From: Lottia gigantea
Taxonomy: Eukaryota > Mollusca > Gastropoda > Lottiidae
Length of the DNA: 64,000 bases
NCBI RefSeq assembly: GCF_000327385.1
Contig: NW_008710662.1
Coordinates: 941,354 to 1,005,353 of the forward strand
Direction of reading: 5' to 3'
In this document: positions 36,220 through 49,870 of the stretch, piece after piece
How the letters are laid out: each line of letters begins with the position of its first letter
How positions within the stretch are numbered: position 1 is the stretch's first letter
Translations under genes and position numbers: made by a program
The notes under the pieces: model-generated
What the model was told of the DNA's origin: nothing
What the model saw: only the letters and a program-made list of their open reading frames with translations
Databases searched by the model: none

Positions 36220-37850
36220 CGTTGAGCAAGTGATAGAAACTGCCAGCTAGCTATATACCCTGTTTACACTATCACGACTGAGCCACTAGGCGGCCAGATG
36301 TTAAATGTTAAAGAATTCCTTGGATGCGTGTTATTTATTGACTAATCTCATTCAGATGGCTATCTTTCATAGAGGCAATTGAGGCGAGATATAAAAATAG
36401 ACTCGACTAACTAGGTCCTGTCCGTTCGCTCACACAACTAACAATCGTCTGCTAGCTTTTCCGATCTCGCACAGCTTTTAACATTTCATCTGCTACACGT
36501 AATTAGAATATGAAAATTAGAAGTCGGCTGTTTATATGGTGGAGTGTATAATAGCGATACCAGGTGGTTGAATACAGGCATTTTACTTGTTCTCGCTTCT
36601 ATTCAATATGTGATCTAATGCTTGAGTTAGGAGTAGAGTCCATTTATTAATGGGGTGTGAACAGCTACCACCCTCATTAATATCCTTTATGATTATTTTC
36701 ATATTGAAATAATGGTAGTTTGTAAGAAAGCAATCAATATAATCAATCAATCATTAATCAAATGACAAAAAATAATAGTAGTAAATCAAGCATATTGTCA
36801 ATTTGTAACCTGTGGCCAGAATGGATCGAGCTATGAGATTTTGATCATTTGCCAGATTTTGAGTAACATCTGGACAAGAAGAAAATATAGTCGAATATGG
36901 CATGGCGTCAAATATTTTAATTAAAAGCTATTTGGCTTTTTGCCACAGATGCTATATTATGGAGTGTTATTTATTTTGGCTGACGTAAACATGGCGACAT
37001 ACAAACTCATACAATTATATATTTCTAAACCACCTGTTAACGTCTAAATATATCAATAATAATGTGGTATTGGTACATACTGGTAAAATGGAATGCTGCT
37101 ATTGAACAATGCCCAACGGACAGGTCTAACGGAGACACTAAACAGAATGATCAACTATTCCAATCATCCTGCTTTTGTTAAGATTATTCAGTCATCAGTG
37201 CATCTGCAAGTTAAGATGACAGGTGCTCATGTCATAATGATCCTGACAAAGGTCACAAATGTGGTAAATAGCGGAAAAATACTTCATTAACACTAAAGCT
37301 TTAAAAATTTACAAATTGAAAAGTGCTGTTCAAACGGAAGTATGAAGATAACATGCGGAGAAATCGGTTAACATAACAGAAATCCTTAAAAACAAATGCA
37401 AATCGTATGAAAGTGGAAAACATGGTTTTATATATTACACAAATCTAAAAAATAAGATAGTAAAGATTAATGAAAATAACGATATTCTTATCAAAATATA
37501 AACTTCGCCTGCATTTTGATTGTACAAAAAGATAAGATTTAGAATAAGGCGTCACCTGGTTTACTTTCTGTTTTAATGATGCAAAAAAATAAAAAACCAA
37601 AAACACCACAGCAATTTAATAAGAACAAGGTGAAATATAGAAGTAAAGTATACTTGTTACACTCTGTAAAAATCAGTACGTGCTCAATTACACAGAGAAT
37701 ATAAATATAGAGTTCTAATAAAAATATTATTTGTAGTATTCTTCTCTTTTTCCAAAAAGCACAGAGATATCCAGCTTCGACACGTTTCTAACAAAATGTA
37801 GGTGAGGGACCGAACAGAGGCGAACCCTAATAAAAGTCAGTTTTAAGAAT
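36220..37850. other. ATOH8 upstream region (presumed promoter and proximal enhancers)
   Basis: On the minus strand a TATATAG-like string lies only about 30 bp before the ATG, probably too close to be the TATA box. CAGGTGGT/ACCACCTG occurs at 36561-36568 and 37029-37036, with further CAGGTG/CACCTG at about 37220 and 37551. A plus-strand TATAAAAATAG is at 36380. No other gene is supported. The promoter position is inferred only from the gene. Confidence 0.4.
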
Positions 37851-37854
37851 TTCG

Positions 37855-38660
37855 ACGTGTCAGTTGTTTCATGACAGTCAGCTTACGGATTTATAAGTTG
37901 TTGTATTAGTTCTATAGTTTTAGAATTGTCAGAAGATTAGTTTTAGAATCATCAGTTGTTTGGTTTTAGAAGTGTCAGTTGTTTGGTTTTAAAAGTATCA
38001 GTTGTTTGGTTTTAGAAATGTGAGTTGTTTGGTTTTAGAAGTGTCAGTTGTTTGCTTTTATAAGTGTCAGTTGTTTGGTTTTAAAAGTATCAGTTGTTTG
38101 GTTTTAGAAATGTGAGTTGTTTGCTTTTAGAAGTGTCAGTTGTTTGGTTTTAAAAGTATCAGTTGTTTGGTTTTAGAAGTGTCAGTTGTTTGGTTTTAGA
38201 AGTGTCAGTTGTTTGCTTTTAGAAGTGTCAGTTGTTTGGTCTTAAAAGTATCAGTTGTTTGGTTTTAGAAATGTGAGTTGTTTGGTTTTAGAAGTGTCAG
38301 TTGTTTGCTTTTAGAAGTGTCAGTTGTTTGGTTTTAGAAGTGTCAGTTGTTTGCTTTTAGAAGTGTCAGTTGTTTGCTTTTAGAAGTGTCAGTTGTTTGC
38401 TTTTAAAAGTATCAGTTGTTTTGTTTTAGAAGTGTCAGTTGTGTGGTTTTAGAAATGTCAGTTGTTTGATTTTAGAAGTGTCAGTTGTTTGGTTTTAGAG
38501 GTGTCAGTTGTTTGGTTTTAGAATTATCAGTTGTTTGTTTTTAGAAGTGTCAGTTGTTTGCTTTTAGAAGTGTCAGTTGTTTGGTCCTAAAATTGTCGGT
38601 AGTTTGGTTTTAGAAGTGGCAGTAACCTGATTTTAGAACCAACAGTTGTTTGGTTATACA
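37855..38660. repeat. 23-bp minisatellite
   Basis: About 33 copies of TTTTAGAAGTGTCAGTTGTT plus three bases (TGG or TGC). Variants (AAAAGTATCAG, AGAAATGTGAG) recur in blocks, indicating multi-unit duplications. Confidence 0.9.
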
Positions 38661-38664
38661 GAGC

Positions 38665-40675
38665 AATGAGCGTTTCATGTCTAATTTGGGGCATCATTCT
38701 AATATTTGAATTGTTCATTTTAAGAACCCCAAAGCATCAAAGCATCCAGGTGGACTATTCTTGTAAATGAAACCGTTATAAAACACTGTCAGTTTTGCTT
38801 AATGACACAGTAGGCACATTTAAAATTTAATTTTTTTTTTACTCTTATCTTATCTAAAATTTTTATCTTTAAATTGTTACACCCTTTTACTTATCAGTAC
38901 TTTACATACGTCAAGATTTGTAGTAATCTAAATACTATTCTTATTTTTACTACATTTGTTACAAGGACAGCAGTTCAATATATTTTAAAAGGCTGGCTTC
39001 TTGGGGTTTTTTAATGAGGTATATTCGTAGGTGAATAAGATGAATTCTTTAAAAAAAATATCTTTAAAGGATTGGTAATGAATTGATAAACTCGTCCGCA
39101 GAGTGGATGCAGGTGTTCAGGAAGATGAACATACCGAAGGCACCCGGGACATAGGTATTACGTGTAGTATGAAAAGGCCCTTTATTTATATAGTTTCAAA
39201 TTTTTACTTTTTAATTGACATACAAAATTTATCTGAATAAACAGTATCTTTTAATATGTTTAGATATGAAAAATATTATTTATGCATCTGCTTACATAAG
39301 ATGGACAGTAAAAAATATTTGAAATTCAAACAAATGAAGATTAGTCTCGACAACTTATAGTGGGATGATTTGAAGGTAAACACGCGATTTTTCAATCGAG
39401 TGACTCTGAATGGGTTTCAATGGTTTTTGGTGGGTAAATGTAAGTAAAATGTAAAAAGAGAGTGAATATAACCATAGGATAATTGTGATGAAAATATAAA
39501 GCCCTGTGTCAAACCTATTTTGATATGGCGAGAAAAATGCAGTCGAGGCGCCAGCCGGTCGCGTGAAGTTAAAAAGAGGTCAGAATGTCGCCAGTGTGTA
39601 CCTACTCCACGTAAATTAAATTTACTGGTGTGACATAATATAGTGGTTTACACAATTTATATTATCATTCATTCACACACATAGCTGTTTACCCTTATCA
39701 ACTTTTATTTGAATTCAACAAAATTAGCATATCCTCAAATTTTAACCGTTTTTTTTTCTACGAGGCATTGTTTAAACTACATGCTTTATTTTCACTGACA
39801 GCTTATCTCACATTCAATAGATTATAATATAAATTACACGTAAACTCTGAAAATTATTTTTATGGAAAAATATACATGTGTAGATTAAAATTAAATTTGG
39901 GAAAGAAACGTTTCAACCTATTACTTTTAACATTTAACAATATCATGTATGTATCAAGTAAACAATTTTCGATTTTGGTTTGCATGTTTCTCAAATATGT
40001 CCAATTCTGACCCAATTGACAAGCAGTAAAAACAAAATCGGATCGGATATATTAAATTTCAACCATTTACATTTAAGTTCGTTACCCCGATTTCTTGTGA
40101 ATTTCAACCAAGATGGTTTTTTGGGTGATTGGGTGCTGTATGTCAGACAGCAGTGTTTTTGGAGGAACCTTTTGAATAAAAATTACTGCCTGTAAAGGTT
40201 CACGTGGACCAATTATTGGAGGGTGGGATGGAGTGAGTTCTTACTTTTGCTACTTACAAAATATTGTGTGAGAGCAGAGTTTAAAATTGATAAAATGTAT
40301 TTTTGAAACGTTAGTCGTCTGCCAGCTGACTGTACGATTGGCATAGACCTTTCTTCCCTCCAATTGGAAGAGTCGATGATTTTATCACGTGATTGGTAAC
40401 CACCTGTAAAGGAGACAATCTATTTGAATCAATAGAGAGCGTGTTAGTTTAATTTTCTAACATCAATTCTAGAGTAACGTTAGAGATCAACAGCCTACAG
40501 TTTACCTTTAATGACAAAATAATGATTTTTCCTCCCGTATTTATAGATTTATACTCAAACAGTAATGTAGTTTTAATGTTCAGATAGATTGTTTAAAAAC
40601 GTAGCGAATATTCAATTCAAAGGTCAATCATAAAGGCAAAGTTAGTGTCTCATGAGTAAGCGGTAAGCAACACCG

Positions 40676-40708
<33 letters not shown>

Positions 40709-41475
40709 AAAAAACAACCTATATGTGAGGGAATTCATTAAAAAATATTCGGGCTGGGACCCTTCGCCCACTAAAAATTTCGTGCTCAAACGTCTGTGAT
40801 TGATTCGATTCTTACTCGGCTGTCAAGTCTTTCCAGGTTCCGAGAAGGTCATTTCGTTCATTCGAAGACAATCGTTGTCCGGAAACTCGTACATATACTG
40901 CAGGGACTACATATGGTTAGCATGGCAAGAATAGCTTAAATTAATTAGCGAAGCATCCTAATCCTTACTGAACACCTGATACCACTCGAAAGCGTGGTTT
41001 ACCAGCGCGGCATCCCTTTTGAGACTGATAGTTGTGCTGAATTAGTTTGCAGTTCGAATCTGGAACGGGTTGGTTGAAAGGCCCTAACTTGGTATTGAAT
41101 TTCATGGTAAATGAAACGGATTTGATGTGGAATGAACCCAGGTGTTTGTAGTTCTCTATTTGGTTAACCTTCCATCATTATTCTCTTCAGACAAACATTC
41201 TTAGACATAATGCTATCACATCTTACAAGGTGGAATCTGAAGACTGTGGGGCTGAAACGTATTACAAATTGACTTTTCTTGACATCGTGTTAATTTACGG
41301 ATTGCTATTTCAAGTTTTTACCATGACACTTTCTGTATCATAGTAGACAAAAATATTCATAATGTTATTTTGAAAATAATAAAATAGACTGAAAAGATGA
41401 ACTCTGCGACCTCTTGTAAGTATATGTATTAATAGAGAAATTTAAAACTGCACTTCAATCTGAAAAAGTCCTGGT
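38665..41475. other. Intergenic, no recognised gene; contains a C16 run
   Basis: No gene supported. A run of 16 C (40677-40692) followed by A-rich sequence is a likely polymorphic or misassembled spot. ACCACCTG occurs at 40399-40406. Confidence 0.5.
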
Positions 41476-41479
41476 GCTG

Positions 41480-42410
41480 ACATGGTTGTTACCTTGTTCC
41501 CGACATGGTTGTTACTGACATGTTGTTACGTTGTTACTGACATTGTTGTTACCTTGTTCCTGACATTGTTGTTTCTGACATAGTTGTTACCTTGTTCCTG
41601 ACATGGTAATTAGCGTGTTGCTGACATGGTTGACACCTCGTTACTAACATGGTTTTTACCTTGATGCTGACATGGTTGTAACCTTGTTTACATGGTTGTT
41701 ACCTTGATGCTGACATGGTTGTAACCTTGTTTACATGGTTGTAACCTTGTTTACATGGTTGTACCCTTGATGCTGACATGGATGTAACCTTGTCTACATG
41801 GTTGTAACCTTGTTGCTGACATGGTTGTAACCTTGTTGCTGACATGATTGTTACCTTTTTGCTGACATGGTTTTAACCTTGTTGTTGACATGGTTGTAAC
41901 CTTGTTGCTGACATGGTTGTAACCTTGTTGCTGACATGGTTGTTACCTTGTTCCTGACATTGTTGTTTCTGACATAGTTGTTACCTTGTTCCTGACATGG
42001 TAATTAGCGTGTTGCTGACATGGTTGACACCTCGTTACTAACATGGTTTTTACCTTGATGCTGACATGGTTGTAACCTTGTTTACATGGTTGTAACCTTG
42101 TTGCTGACATGGTTGTAACCTTGTTTACATGGTTGTAACCTTGTTTACATGGTTGTACCCTTGATGCTGACATGGATGTAACCTTGTCTACATGGTTGTA
42201 ACCTTGTTGCTGACATGGTTTTTAACCTTGTTGCTGACATGATTGTTACCTTTTTGCTGACATGGTTTTAACCTTGTTGTTGACATGGTTGTAACCTTGT
42301 TGCTGACATGGTTGTAACCTTGTTGCTGACATGGTTGTTACCTTGTTGCTGACATGGTTGTTTCCTTGTTGCTGACATGATTGTTACCTTGTTGCTGACG
42401 TGGTAAAGTA
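41480..42410. repeat. 23-bp minisatellite with 394-bp higher-order repeat
   Basis: About 40 copies of GACATGGTTGTAACCTTGTT plus GCT. A block of many variant units starting TGTTACCTTGTTCCTGACAT at 41547 recurs from 41941 with the same order of variants, so a 394-bp segment was duplicated as a whole. Confidence 0.9.
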
Positions 42411-42414
42411 CAAT

Positions 42415-44215
42415 ACCTTTTAGCAGTGATTGATCCAGTTGTTGATTGAACAGATAGCTGATTTAAGGTGGCCAGACTATATTTACACCGAACAAGATTA
42501 GAATCCACAATCACAATGTGTCATTACGACCAAAGTTTTTATTGACTGAGCTACAAATCATCCTCAAATTGTAGCGAAATTATTTTTTGTCAATGGTCAG
42601 GACTTTATCATTTGGCTTTTAGCGTTTGATTAGATACAATTATTGAAGGAAATAACGCTTATTTTCTTTGTGTAGACTAATGGCCAACATAAAATGTTAA
42701 TTTCAGCTGATGGTTTTTATGTTGCCAGCGTATCCATGTCTATATTTATCTAGTCTAGTGGTAGGTATTTATATAGAGAGAAGTGTCTTAGATCTATCTA
42801 CCTTTTAATCGACACCTTACATACCTACAGTGTAACCTGATATAACATAATACACTGCTGTTATAACCCATCTGGCCAAAAACTCTCGACTGTTGATAGA
42901 TATGTAGACTTGGTTAACTAGACACTCACATTCTGCATACCTCACCGACTAATACTATCCTGGTTTTTATAGATGTTTGGCAATATTTCCAGTCTCACAT
43001 TTTAAGAGTCTGGCATTAAGAAAATATTATCTTTATAACTGATTTGAGTTGGTGCTGAAAGAAAAATATAAGCTTAATTACTGCAAATTAACTACAGATT
43101 TCAAATGATTGCTTATTTGCAATTCAATTTATCCACGCACGGGTTATGATTATCAGAAAATTTAATCCATTCTTCAGACATTTGGTTTCTTGATTTGGCT
43201 TCTAGGGTATTTTTGCATAAGTGATCGTGAAGTCGATCAAATGTGTTTCATTTTCCTAAATATAATACATATCTTATTTTCAAATGCCGTACAGTAAACA
43301 AGCATTTCTCTAAGCCATCAGAGGCAAAAGGATCCAGATCAAAGTTGATTGCTCTGATCAATGGAAGCAAATGATGCAAATGCCTCATTTTGAAACGACG
43401 ACCAAACTTCAGAAGTATCGGGTGTTTTTTGCACTGTGTATTCTATCAATCAAATTAAATCAATTCGGTGCAAGATAGGTGGCTATTACACCCAGGGTGA
43501 AGTTCGTAATAGCTTGACATTATGAAACTGATATTCTAATGCGATTTATATATTAGGATCAATTTGATCAAAAATTGGGATGCACCATTGTGAAAATCCT
43601 TAAAACGGACATTAAGTTGAATAATGTTGATATCACCAAAACGCAATAATATATTTTGATATAATATGTAGGTTATATAGAAATAACAATATTTTTGTCT
43701 GTTATTTAACATCTGTAAAATGTAACATAACAAAGTTTTTGTGAGATTTCCTCTTTTCTATGACTATTAAATTTAGCCAGATGTTGAAGACAGTAATATG
43801 ATCTGAGTTAAAGAGTCGTGATGTATTTTTCTATGACTCAAGAACACTGTTTTCCCAACATTATATGCATCCTTGTACGGTGTGATAACACTCTGCGTCG
43901 TACTGCAAGCAGATGTAATTCTGACCCAAGCTGATCTTTTAGACACCACGTGATATAAATTTATCGGTTAGAAGAAACCACCTGCAAGATGCCGTATTTT
44001 TTCTAACTAGGAAAGATAATAATATTGTATAAAATGTAGGTTACAGACAGTTGCGAAATCGTGTCTTATATCAAAACAATGAAAGAACATGAGGACTTAT
44101 TTTACAGACAATTCAATCTTAAACCAGTTTTCTTAAACAAAAAACATCTATAACAATCTCCAACTGACTTCAAACTAAAGTCCTCAGTAGCTATAATACA
44201 ATAAATAATCGTTCT
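42415..44215. other. Intergenic, no recognised gene
   Basis: Nothing coding is supported. ACCACCTG is at 43977-43984. A fragment like dispersed family B (TAATAGCTTGACATTATGAAAC) lies at about 43507-43530. Confidence 0.45.
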
Positions 44216-44224
44216 GGATTAATA

Positions 44225-44545
44225 TGCAATATTTATACGCCCACATGGAATTGTCCGTCCTTCCGTTCACATTTCCACGATTGAGGCTACAATTTCCATC
44301 GGATCTCGTTGAAACTTGGTATGCATGTATAAATTGATCAGTCTCTATGAATAATTTGGTATTAATCGGATGAACGGTTGAAGAGTTATTGTCCTTTACT
44401 TAGTAAAACGCATTACATTTGGCTTGTAGGAACGATACAGGCTACAGTTTTATTCCGATCTTGATGAAACTTGTATGAAACATGTATATATAGACGATAT
44501 CACGGTCAAGTTCGAAATTGGTAATAATCGATGAATGGTTGTAGA
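44225..44545. repeat. Dispersed repeat with two internal monomers
   Basis: CGCCCACATGGAATTGTCCG starts a stretch in which a monomer (CTACAATTTCC...GATCTCGTTGAAACTTGGTATG...GGTATTAATCGGATGAACGGTTG) is followed by a second, diverged copy (CTACAGTTTTATTCCGATCTTGATGAAACTTG...GGTAATAATCGATGAATGGTTG). I recall very similar repeats as abundant in molluscan genomes. The class is unknown to me. Confidence 0.6.
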
Positions 44546-44549
44546 ATTA

Positions 44550-47500
44550 TTGCCTTGTGTGTTTGCTGATGAGACCTTGATGAACTGTTTTGAAGTTTTG
44601 TCTTGACTTTTGTTTACTTGAAGCTATCTTTTAAGTTGCAGAAGCCTTGATAGAACATAATATTGAAAATTGATCTGGAGCATTTCAAAATCACTTACAA
44701 GGATTTTTTACTATTTGCTCATACAATCTCAGTTGCGGGTTTAATTGTCATAAGCATTCGATTAGGCGCTGAGGAGGGGTCGAATCCCCCCGCGGTAATC
44801 AATATTTTGATGCTGTGCTATGGAGATATCAACTATTTCTATCTACAATGTGATAAAACATTATATATGGATACCCTTTTCATTCATACTAGTTGAGTTC
44901 AAATTTAACCACCATGTTGTGTTTTATGCGTTCGGGGTTAAAAATCAATGAAGAAGGCTTACTCCGGTAAATAATAAGTTTCCGTAAAAAAAAGTTCCCT
45001 CATCTGATGTTGGTAATATTCAAATTTAATAGAATATACTACCGAAATTGTATAGAAACTGGAGCTAACAAACAAAAAACCACCAGAGCGAAAAAGGTAG
45101 GCTACCAAAAAAAAGTCAAGGGATGCCACTTTTGTTCTTGACGAACACTGGAACTGTAATGTCGAAGTGGTGCTCATATCTTCTATACACGCGTACCTTT
45201 CCTCTCCAGACATTCGGTTATAATTTTAAACTGCCGATTTGTAGCTTACAACATATTGTAGTCCTAAATGTCATGCCTTTATTTAGAGTAGGATTTTTTT
45301 TCTTTTAAAGAAGGTTTTAATATATAAAATCAATACTGTCTACAAAACTCTATAGTAGAGATTATATGATATTTTTATTTTTTGATTTATTTTACAAGAG
45401 ATGATCTGTGATTACGAGTGTCGTGTTCAACTTCGTATGGAATCGGTTATAGGCCAAGATCTATTCCAATAGAATTTTCAACAAGAGGATTGCAGAGGTA
45501 CTATCCAATTAGAACATTCTTTTACGAGTCGTGTATGTGTTTCTAGAACCAGGCCGAGTAGAGAATTTACAAGTGGGACCTTATTTACGCCCAATAGAAA
45601 TTATACTGTTGTTGGTCAATTCGAAGTGTATTTTTCGATCAAACGTAAAGAGCTATATGCTAATATTTCAGTCGTAAATGTGTCGTATTATCAATTTGTG
45701 TATAATAAAATGTGGGTAGGGACTAGAATGTTTGACAACAAATGTATCGTTATAACAGTTTGTACCAAAATGACATTTACCATTAATTGTTGTTATTAAA
45801 CGTCAGTATAAAAAGAATTAGTTGCCCATAAAACCAGGTGGCATAGCCAATTTACATTAACAATCCTCTACCGTATTATTACTAAACCACGTTACGCTCT
45901 ATTTCAATATAAAATCACACATGATACTGTCAACTGAAATTAAATTCAGGTATTTACAAGTGATGATTTTTAATTAAATCTTTTAAAGTTGGCGTTGGTT
46001 AAAGAGTGGCACTATTGTGACACTACAATGATTTTAAATAGGGGCAATCCAGGTTTTTTTCGTTTCGTAGGTTGACAATTTTTGTTGCTCAATTTATGTA
46101 AACTTTAAACCAAAATCTGGAGAAATGTGTCCTTAGACGTAACTGAAAGTTTTAAGTAAAAATCTTATAGTTAATCTTTAACGCCAAAAATATTTAAAAG
46201 GCTTACGTAAACTTATTACGTCCATTATGCTTTTTGGGAGTTTTTAGAAAACGACTGTGCAGATTATAGCCATTTGTAAAGAAATATGTCCCCTATGTAC
46301 CCTAGAGGTTTGAATTACTAATATTGAGTGCTTGAGGGGTTCAACACCAAAACTAGTTTCAACTACTTAATTAACAATTAGTACACTCCATTTTTAATTA
46401 ACCCTTTTAAAACTTAATCAGTTTGATCAAGTAGATACATAGATTTAGATAGAACATTTTAAAAGTATTTCCAGGTATGATTTACGACGTTTTTGATTAT
46501 AAAAATTTGCGATATGCCGCTTTAAATCTGACATCATTTATCATTAAGTACCATTTAAATTTGAATCTGGACACCATTTTTATATCCAAACTTTCGTCTG
46601 TGAATTGTCAGCTTCAAAATTGTTCTTAACGATAAGAATCAGAAAAATTCGTCTTCCAGCGAAGTTGGAAGTGGGCTATTTCATTGACCAATATTGTAGA
46701 CGATGTCGGGTTAACCAAGAAAGTGGGTAGCTTCAACTAAATAATACCAAAGACTTCAGACTTGGAAGGCATTAAATCTAACTGATTTTTCCTCGTTTAA
46801 CATATAGGCTTATTCCTAAAGTGCAAAACAGCATGGCGAAAACTATATTCCCATTTTTGTAGATCGATATAAATTCTGTACAATAAAATGTGTACTTATT
46901 ACCTGCCACAGGGTTAACACCAAAGGTCTCGACATTACCTTCATTTTAATATATTGGTATAAGATATACAAAGCGTGAAATCCCCCGTATCGTCTTCAAT
47001 ATAACTCATACCTTCAATTCAAATAAATAGTCGTAAACATCTGGGTACAAATTTTATTGTATTGTTCATACCAGTTGTTAAATTAGATATTTTACCCTTT
47101 TTTGACATGTCAAAGCTTTTTACACACAAAAATTTATAAAGCATTAAAGTTACATATAAAAGCGTCCGTTTTGATATTTAATATAAAATTTTGTATTATA
47201 TCAATCAAGGAACGCCAAAATATTGAGACAAGCTGGCGCTTTTATGTAAAATTATTAAAGCTAAATACTTTTTATGAAAAGAGGAAGAATGTTTTGATTA
47301 TGTTAACGTTTTTGATGCGTTTTTCTAGAATATTACGGATAAAAATGACATCAAAAAGATGTTTACACTAAATGACGTTTTTTCAATGATTTTATCTTAA
47401 AGAGTCATTGACATCACACGTTCAATGTACCTAATAATAATAATAACGCTTGGGAAGTCAACTTAACGGGAATTTTAACCCAATTGATGGATGATAAAAA

Positions 47501-47855
47501 TGACGAGTTAAGGTGGGAATGTCCATTACAGTGACTGGTAAGAGATCACCATACAGTTGAAGATAGATGGAGAGAATTCAGATCGCTTTCGACTTTTCTA
47601 CTGTATCAAAATCCGTAACGGAACTAGTCTATTCGCATCTTTAATTTACTGTATTATGCCTCTGTGCTTTTAGAATATGAAATGGTTGACTTAAATGAAA
47701 CGTTTTCACGCTACCAAAAACAGCACGTATATAGCTTGATTAATTTTTACGCAATATCAAACTGTGCTCTCGTCGCGGTTGAAAGCAGAGTTTACCAGCA
47801 AGAAGGCTTTTTTATACATAAATATTGATTTAATAGTTGATATTCCTAGAGATAT
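44550..47855. other. Intergenic desert
   Basis: No gene or recognised repeat. A tRNA T-arm-like string (GGGGTCGAATCCCCC) occurs at about 44777, without a matching tRNA body. Confidence 0.5.
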
Positions 47856-47859
47856 TCGA

Positions 47860-48520
47860 GTTGACAGTTAGGTTTTCAGGACAGAAGGATCGAGTTGACA
47901 GTAAGGTCTCCAGGACAGCAAGATAGAGTTGACAGTTAGGATCGAATTGCCAGTTAGGTTTCCAGGACATAAGGATCGAGTTGACGGTAAGGTATCCAGG
48001 ACAGAAAGATCGAGTTGACAGTTGGGTTTCCAGGATAGAAAGATCGAATTGCCAGTTAGGTTTCCAGGACAGAAAGATCGAATTGCCAGTTAGGTTTCAA
48101 GGATAGAAGGTTCGACTTGACAGTTAGGTATCCAGGACAGAAAGTTCGAGTTGGCAGTTAGGTTTCCAGGACAGAAAGATCGAGTTGACAATTAGGTTTC
48201 CAGGACAGAAAGATCGAGTTGACAATTAGGTTTCCAGGACAGAAAGATCGAATTGCCAGTTAGGTTTCCAGGACAGAAAGATCGAATTGCGAGTTAGGTT
48301 TCCAGGATAGAAGGTTCGAGTTGACAGTTAGGTATCCAGGACAGAATATCGAGTTGACAGTTAGGTATCCAGGACAGAAATATCGAGTTGATGGTTAGGT
48401 TTCCAGGACAGAAATTATGGATTACAAGTTAGGTGTTCAGGACAGAAATATCGAGTTGACAGCATGGTTACCTGGACAGAAAGGTTGAGTTTACAGCTAG
48501 GTTTTTTGGACAGAATGATT
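47860..48520. repeat. 34-bp minisatellite
   Basis: About 19 copies of AGGTTTCCAGGACAGAAAGA plus TCGAGTTGACAGTT, with recurrent variants (AATTGCCAGTT, GGTATCC). Confidence 0.9.
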
Positions 48521-48524
48521 TAAT

Positions 48525-49865
48525 ATTTGGGATTCTTTTACAGATAGAAGGAGTGATTTAACTGTTGTCATTCAGAAGCATTGTTAGACAGAAGCACCCA
48601 GTTTATTGCTCTGTGTATTTGTGTAGATACTCACGAATTCCCATGTTATTCAATAAAATGAAAATGTTTCTATAACTTTCGTAGGACCAGTGCAGTTCAG
48701 ATTATCTGAACGATTTAATCTATCTATTTGACCATAGTTGCCAGTTATCGTCAATTTTACGATATGATATGACTGTCACAGAACCAATAAGAAATTTGAA
48801 TCGGAAGTCGCTCTGATCGTACCTAAACGGCTGTAAGCTGTAACCATGCCCATCTGCTACTACTTGAACTGGTTGAAATAAAAGATAGATTGGACTGTTA
48901 CTGGGTCTATCAGTCAAGATCACCATCATATTGATCTAGTGTCAATGATTAGATAACAACTAGAACACCTGGTATGAGACAGGGCGTTATCAATTTAAAT
49001 GATTTTAATATAACACTATACCTTTAATATAACACACCCATAGATAACTTAATAATGATCACCTTTAATTAATGATAACGTTTTTTTAAACTAAATTCAT
49101 AAATAATATTTATAGTTATATAGAGACAAATCCTTTCATTTCATTCTCCCATTAGCCTATGTTCTTTTAGTTAAATTGCTCAAAATATAAATTTAACATT
49201 GCGTACCAATAAAATTATATAAGACCAAACCACTTCAGCTTTTGGTCACGACAGTTGATCCTCCGAAGTAGACAAAGCTTTCGCCTAAGATCGGCGTAAT
49301 TTAAGCATCTCGGAAGGATAAGCATGTCCACTTGACCCCTCAAACTGGGCACATTCCTATGAAACATGATAAAATAGATCTAATTGATTTATAGGCCAAT
49401 AATTGCCTCCGGACATCATACAAAGACGAGAAAATGGTTTCCGAAACGGAACACGAGATTATATTACAGACTGTGGTTTCGCCATGAAAAGACAATAAAA
49501 ATGACAGTGGTTTACCAAGCTAAGATTAAAAATGATTTATGATAATAAGGTGTGTATAGGTAAAGATATAAGTATATTTAGAAAAAGACATTAATAAAAT
49601 AAGAATGATAATATTTTATTAGTTGTTGAGACAGTGTGGCGCGTCATATTGTTTATAAAAGTTAGATTATGATGAGAAAGTTGTCACCAACCCACCTGTT
49701 TCATGATATATTAATGTTAGAGCGTACGTATTCAACTGATATTACCCGTTTTATTAATAGACGTTTTGATACATATATCATATACCGAGCTGTTACAACT
49801 TTTTTACAGTTTATTTCTAATAATGCTGATAATAAAATACATGTTATACACATATGATTATTTTG
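48525..49865. other. Intergenic, no recognised gene
   Basis: AT-rich, with short open frames lacking domains. Nothing supported. Confidence 0.5.
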
Positions 49866-49870
49866 TTTAC

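Noticed and set aside
36240-36260. TATA box for ATOH8 (minus-strand TATATAG)
   Set aside because: Only about 30 bp before the ATG, which would put the start of transcription at or inside the start codon.
41030-41075. Possible SINE B box (GCAGTTCGAATCTGG)
   Set aside because: No matching A box at the proper distance and no second copy seen in the window.
41943-42173. 76-codon minus-strand frame with CKQGYNHVNK-type repeats
   Set aside because: A translation of the 23-bp array. No start context or domain.
44740-44800. Possible tRNA or SINE (T-arm-like GGGGTCGAATCCCCC)
   Set aside because: No acceptor stem, D-arm/A box or anticodon arm can be placed around it.
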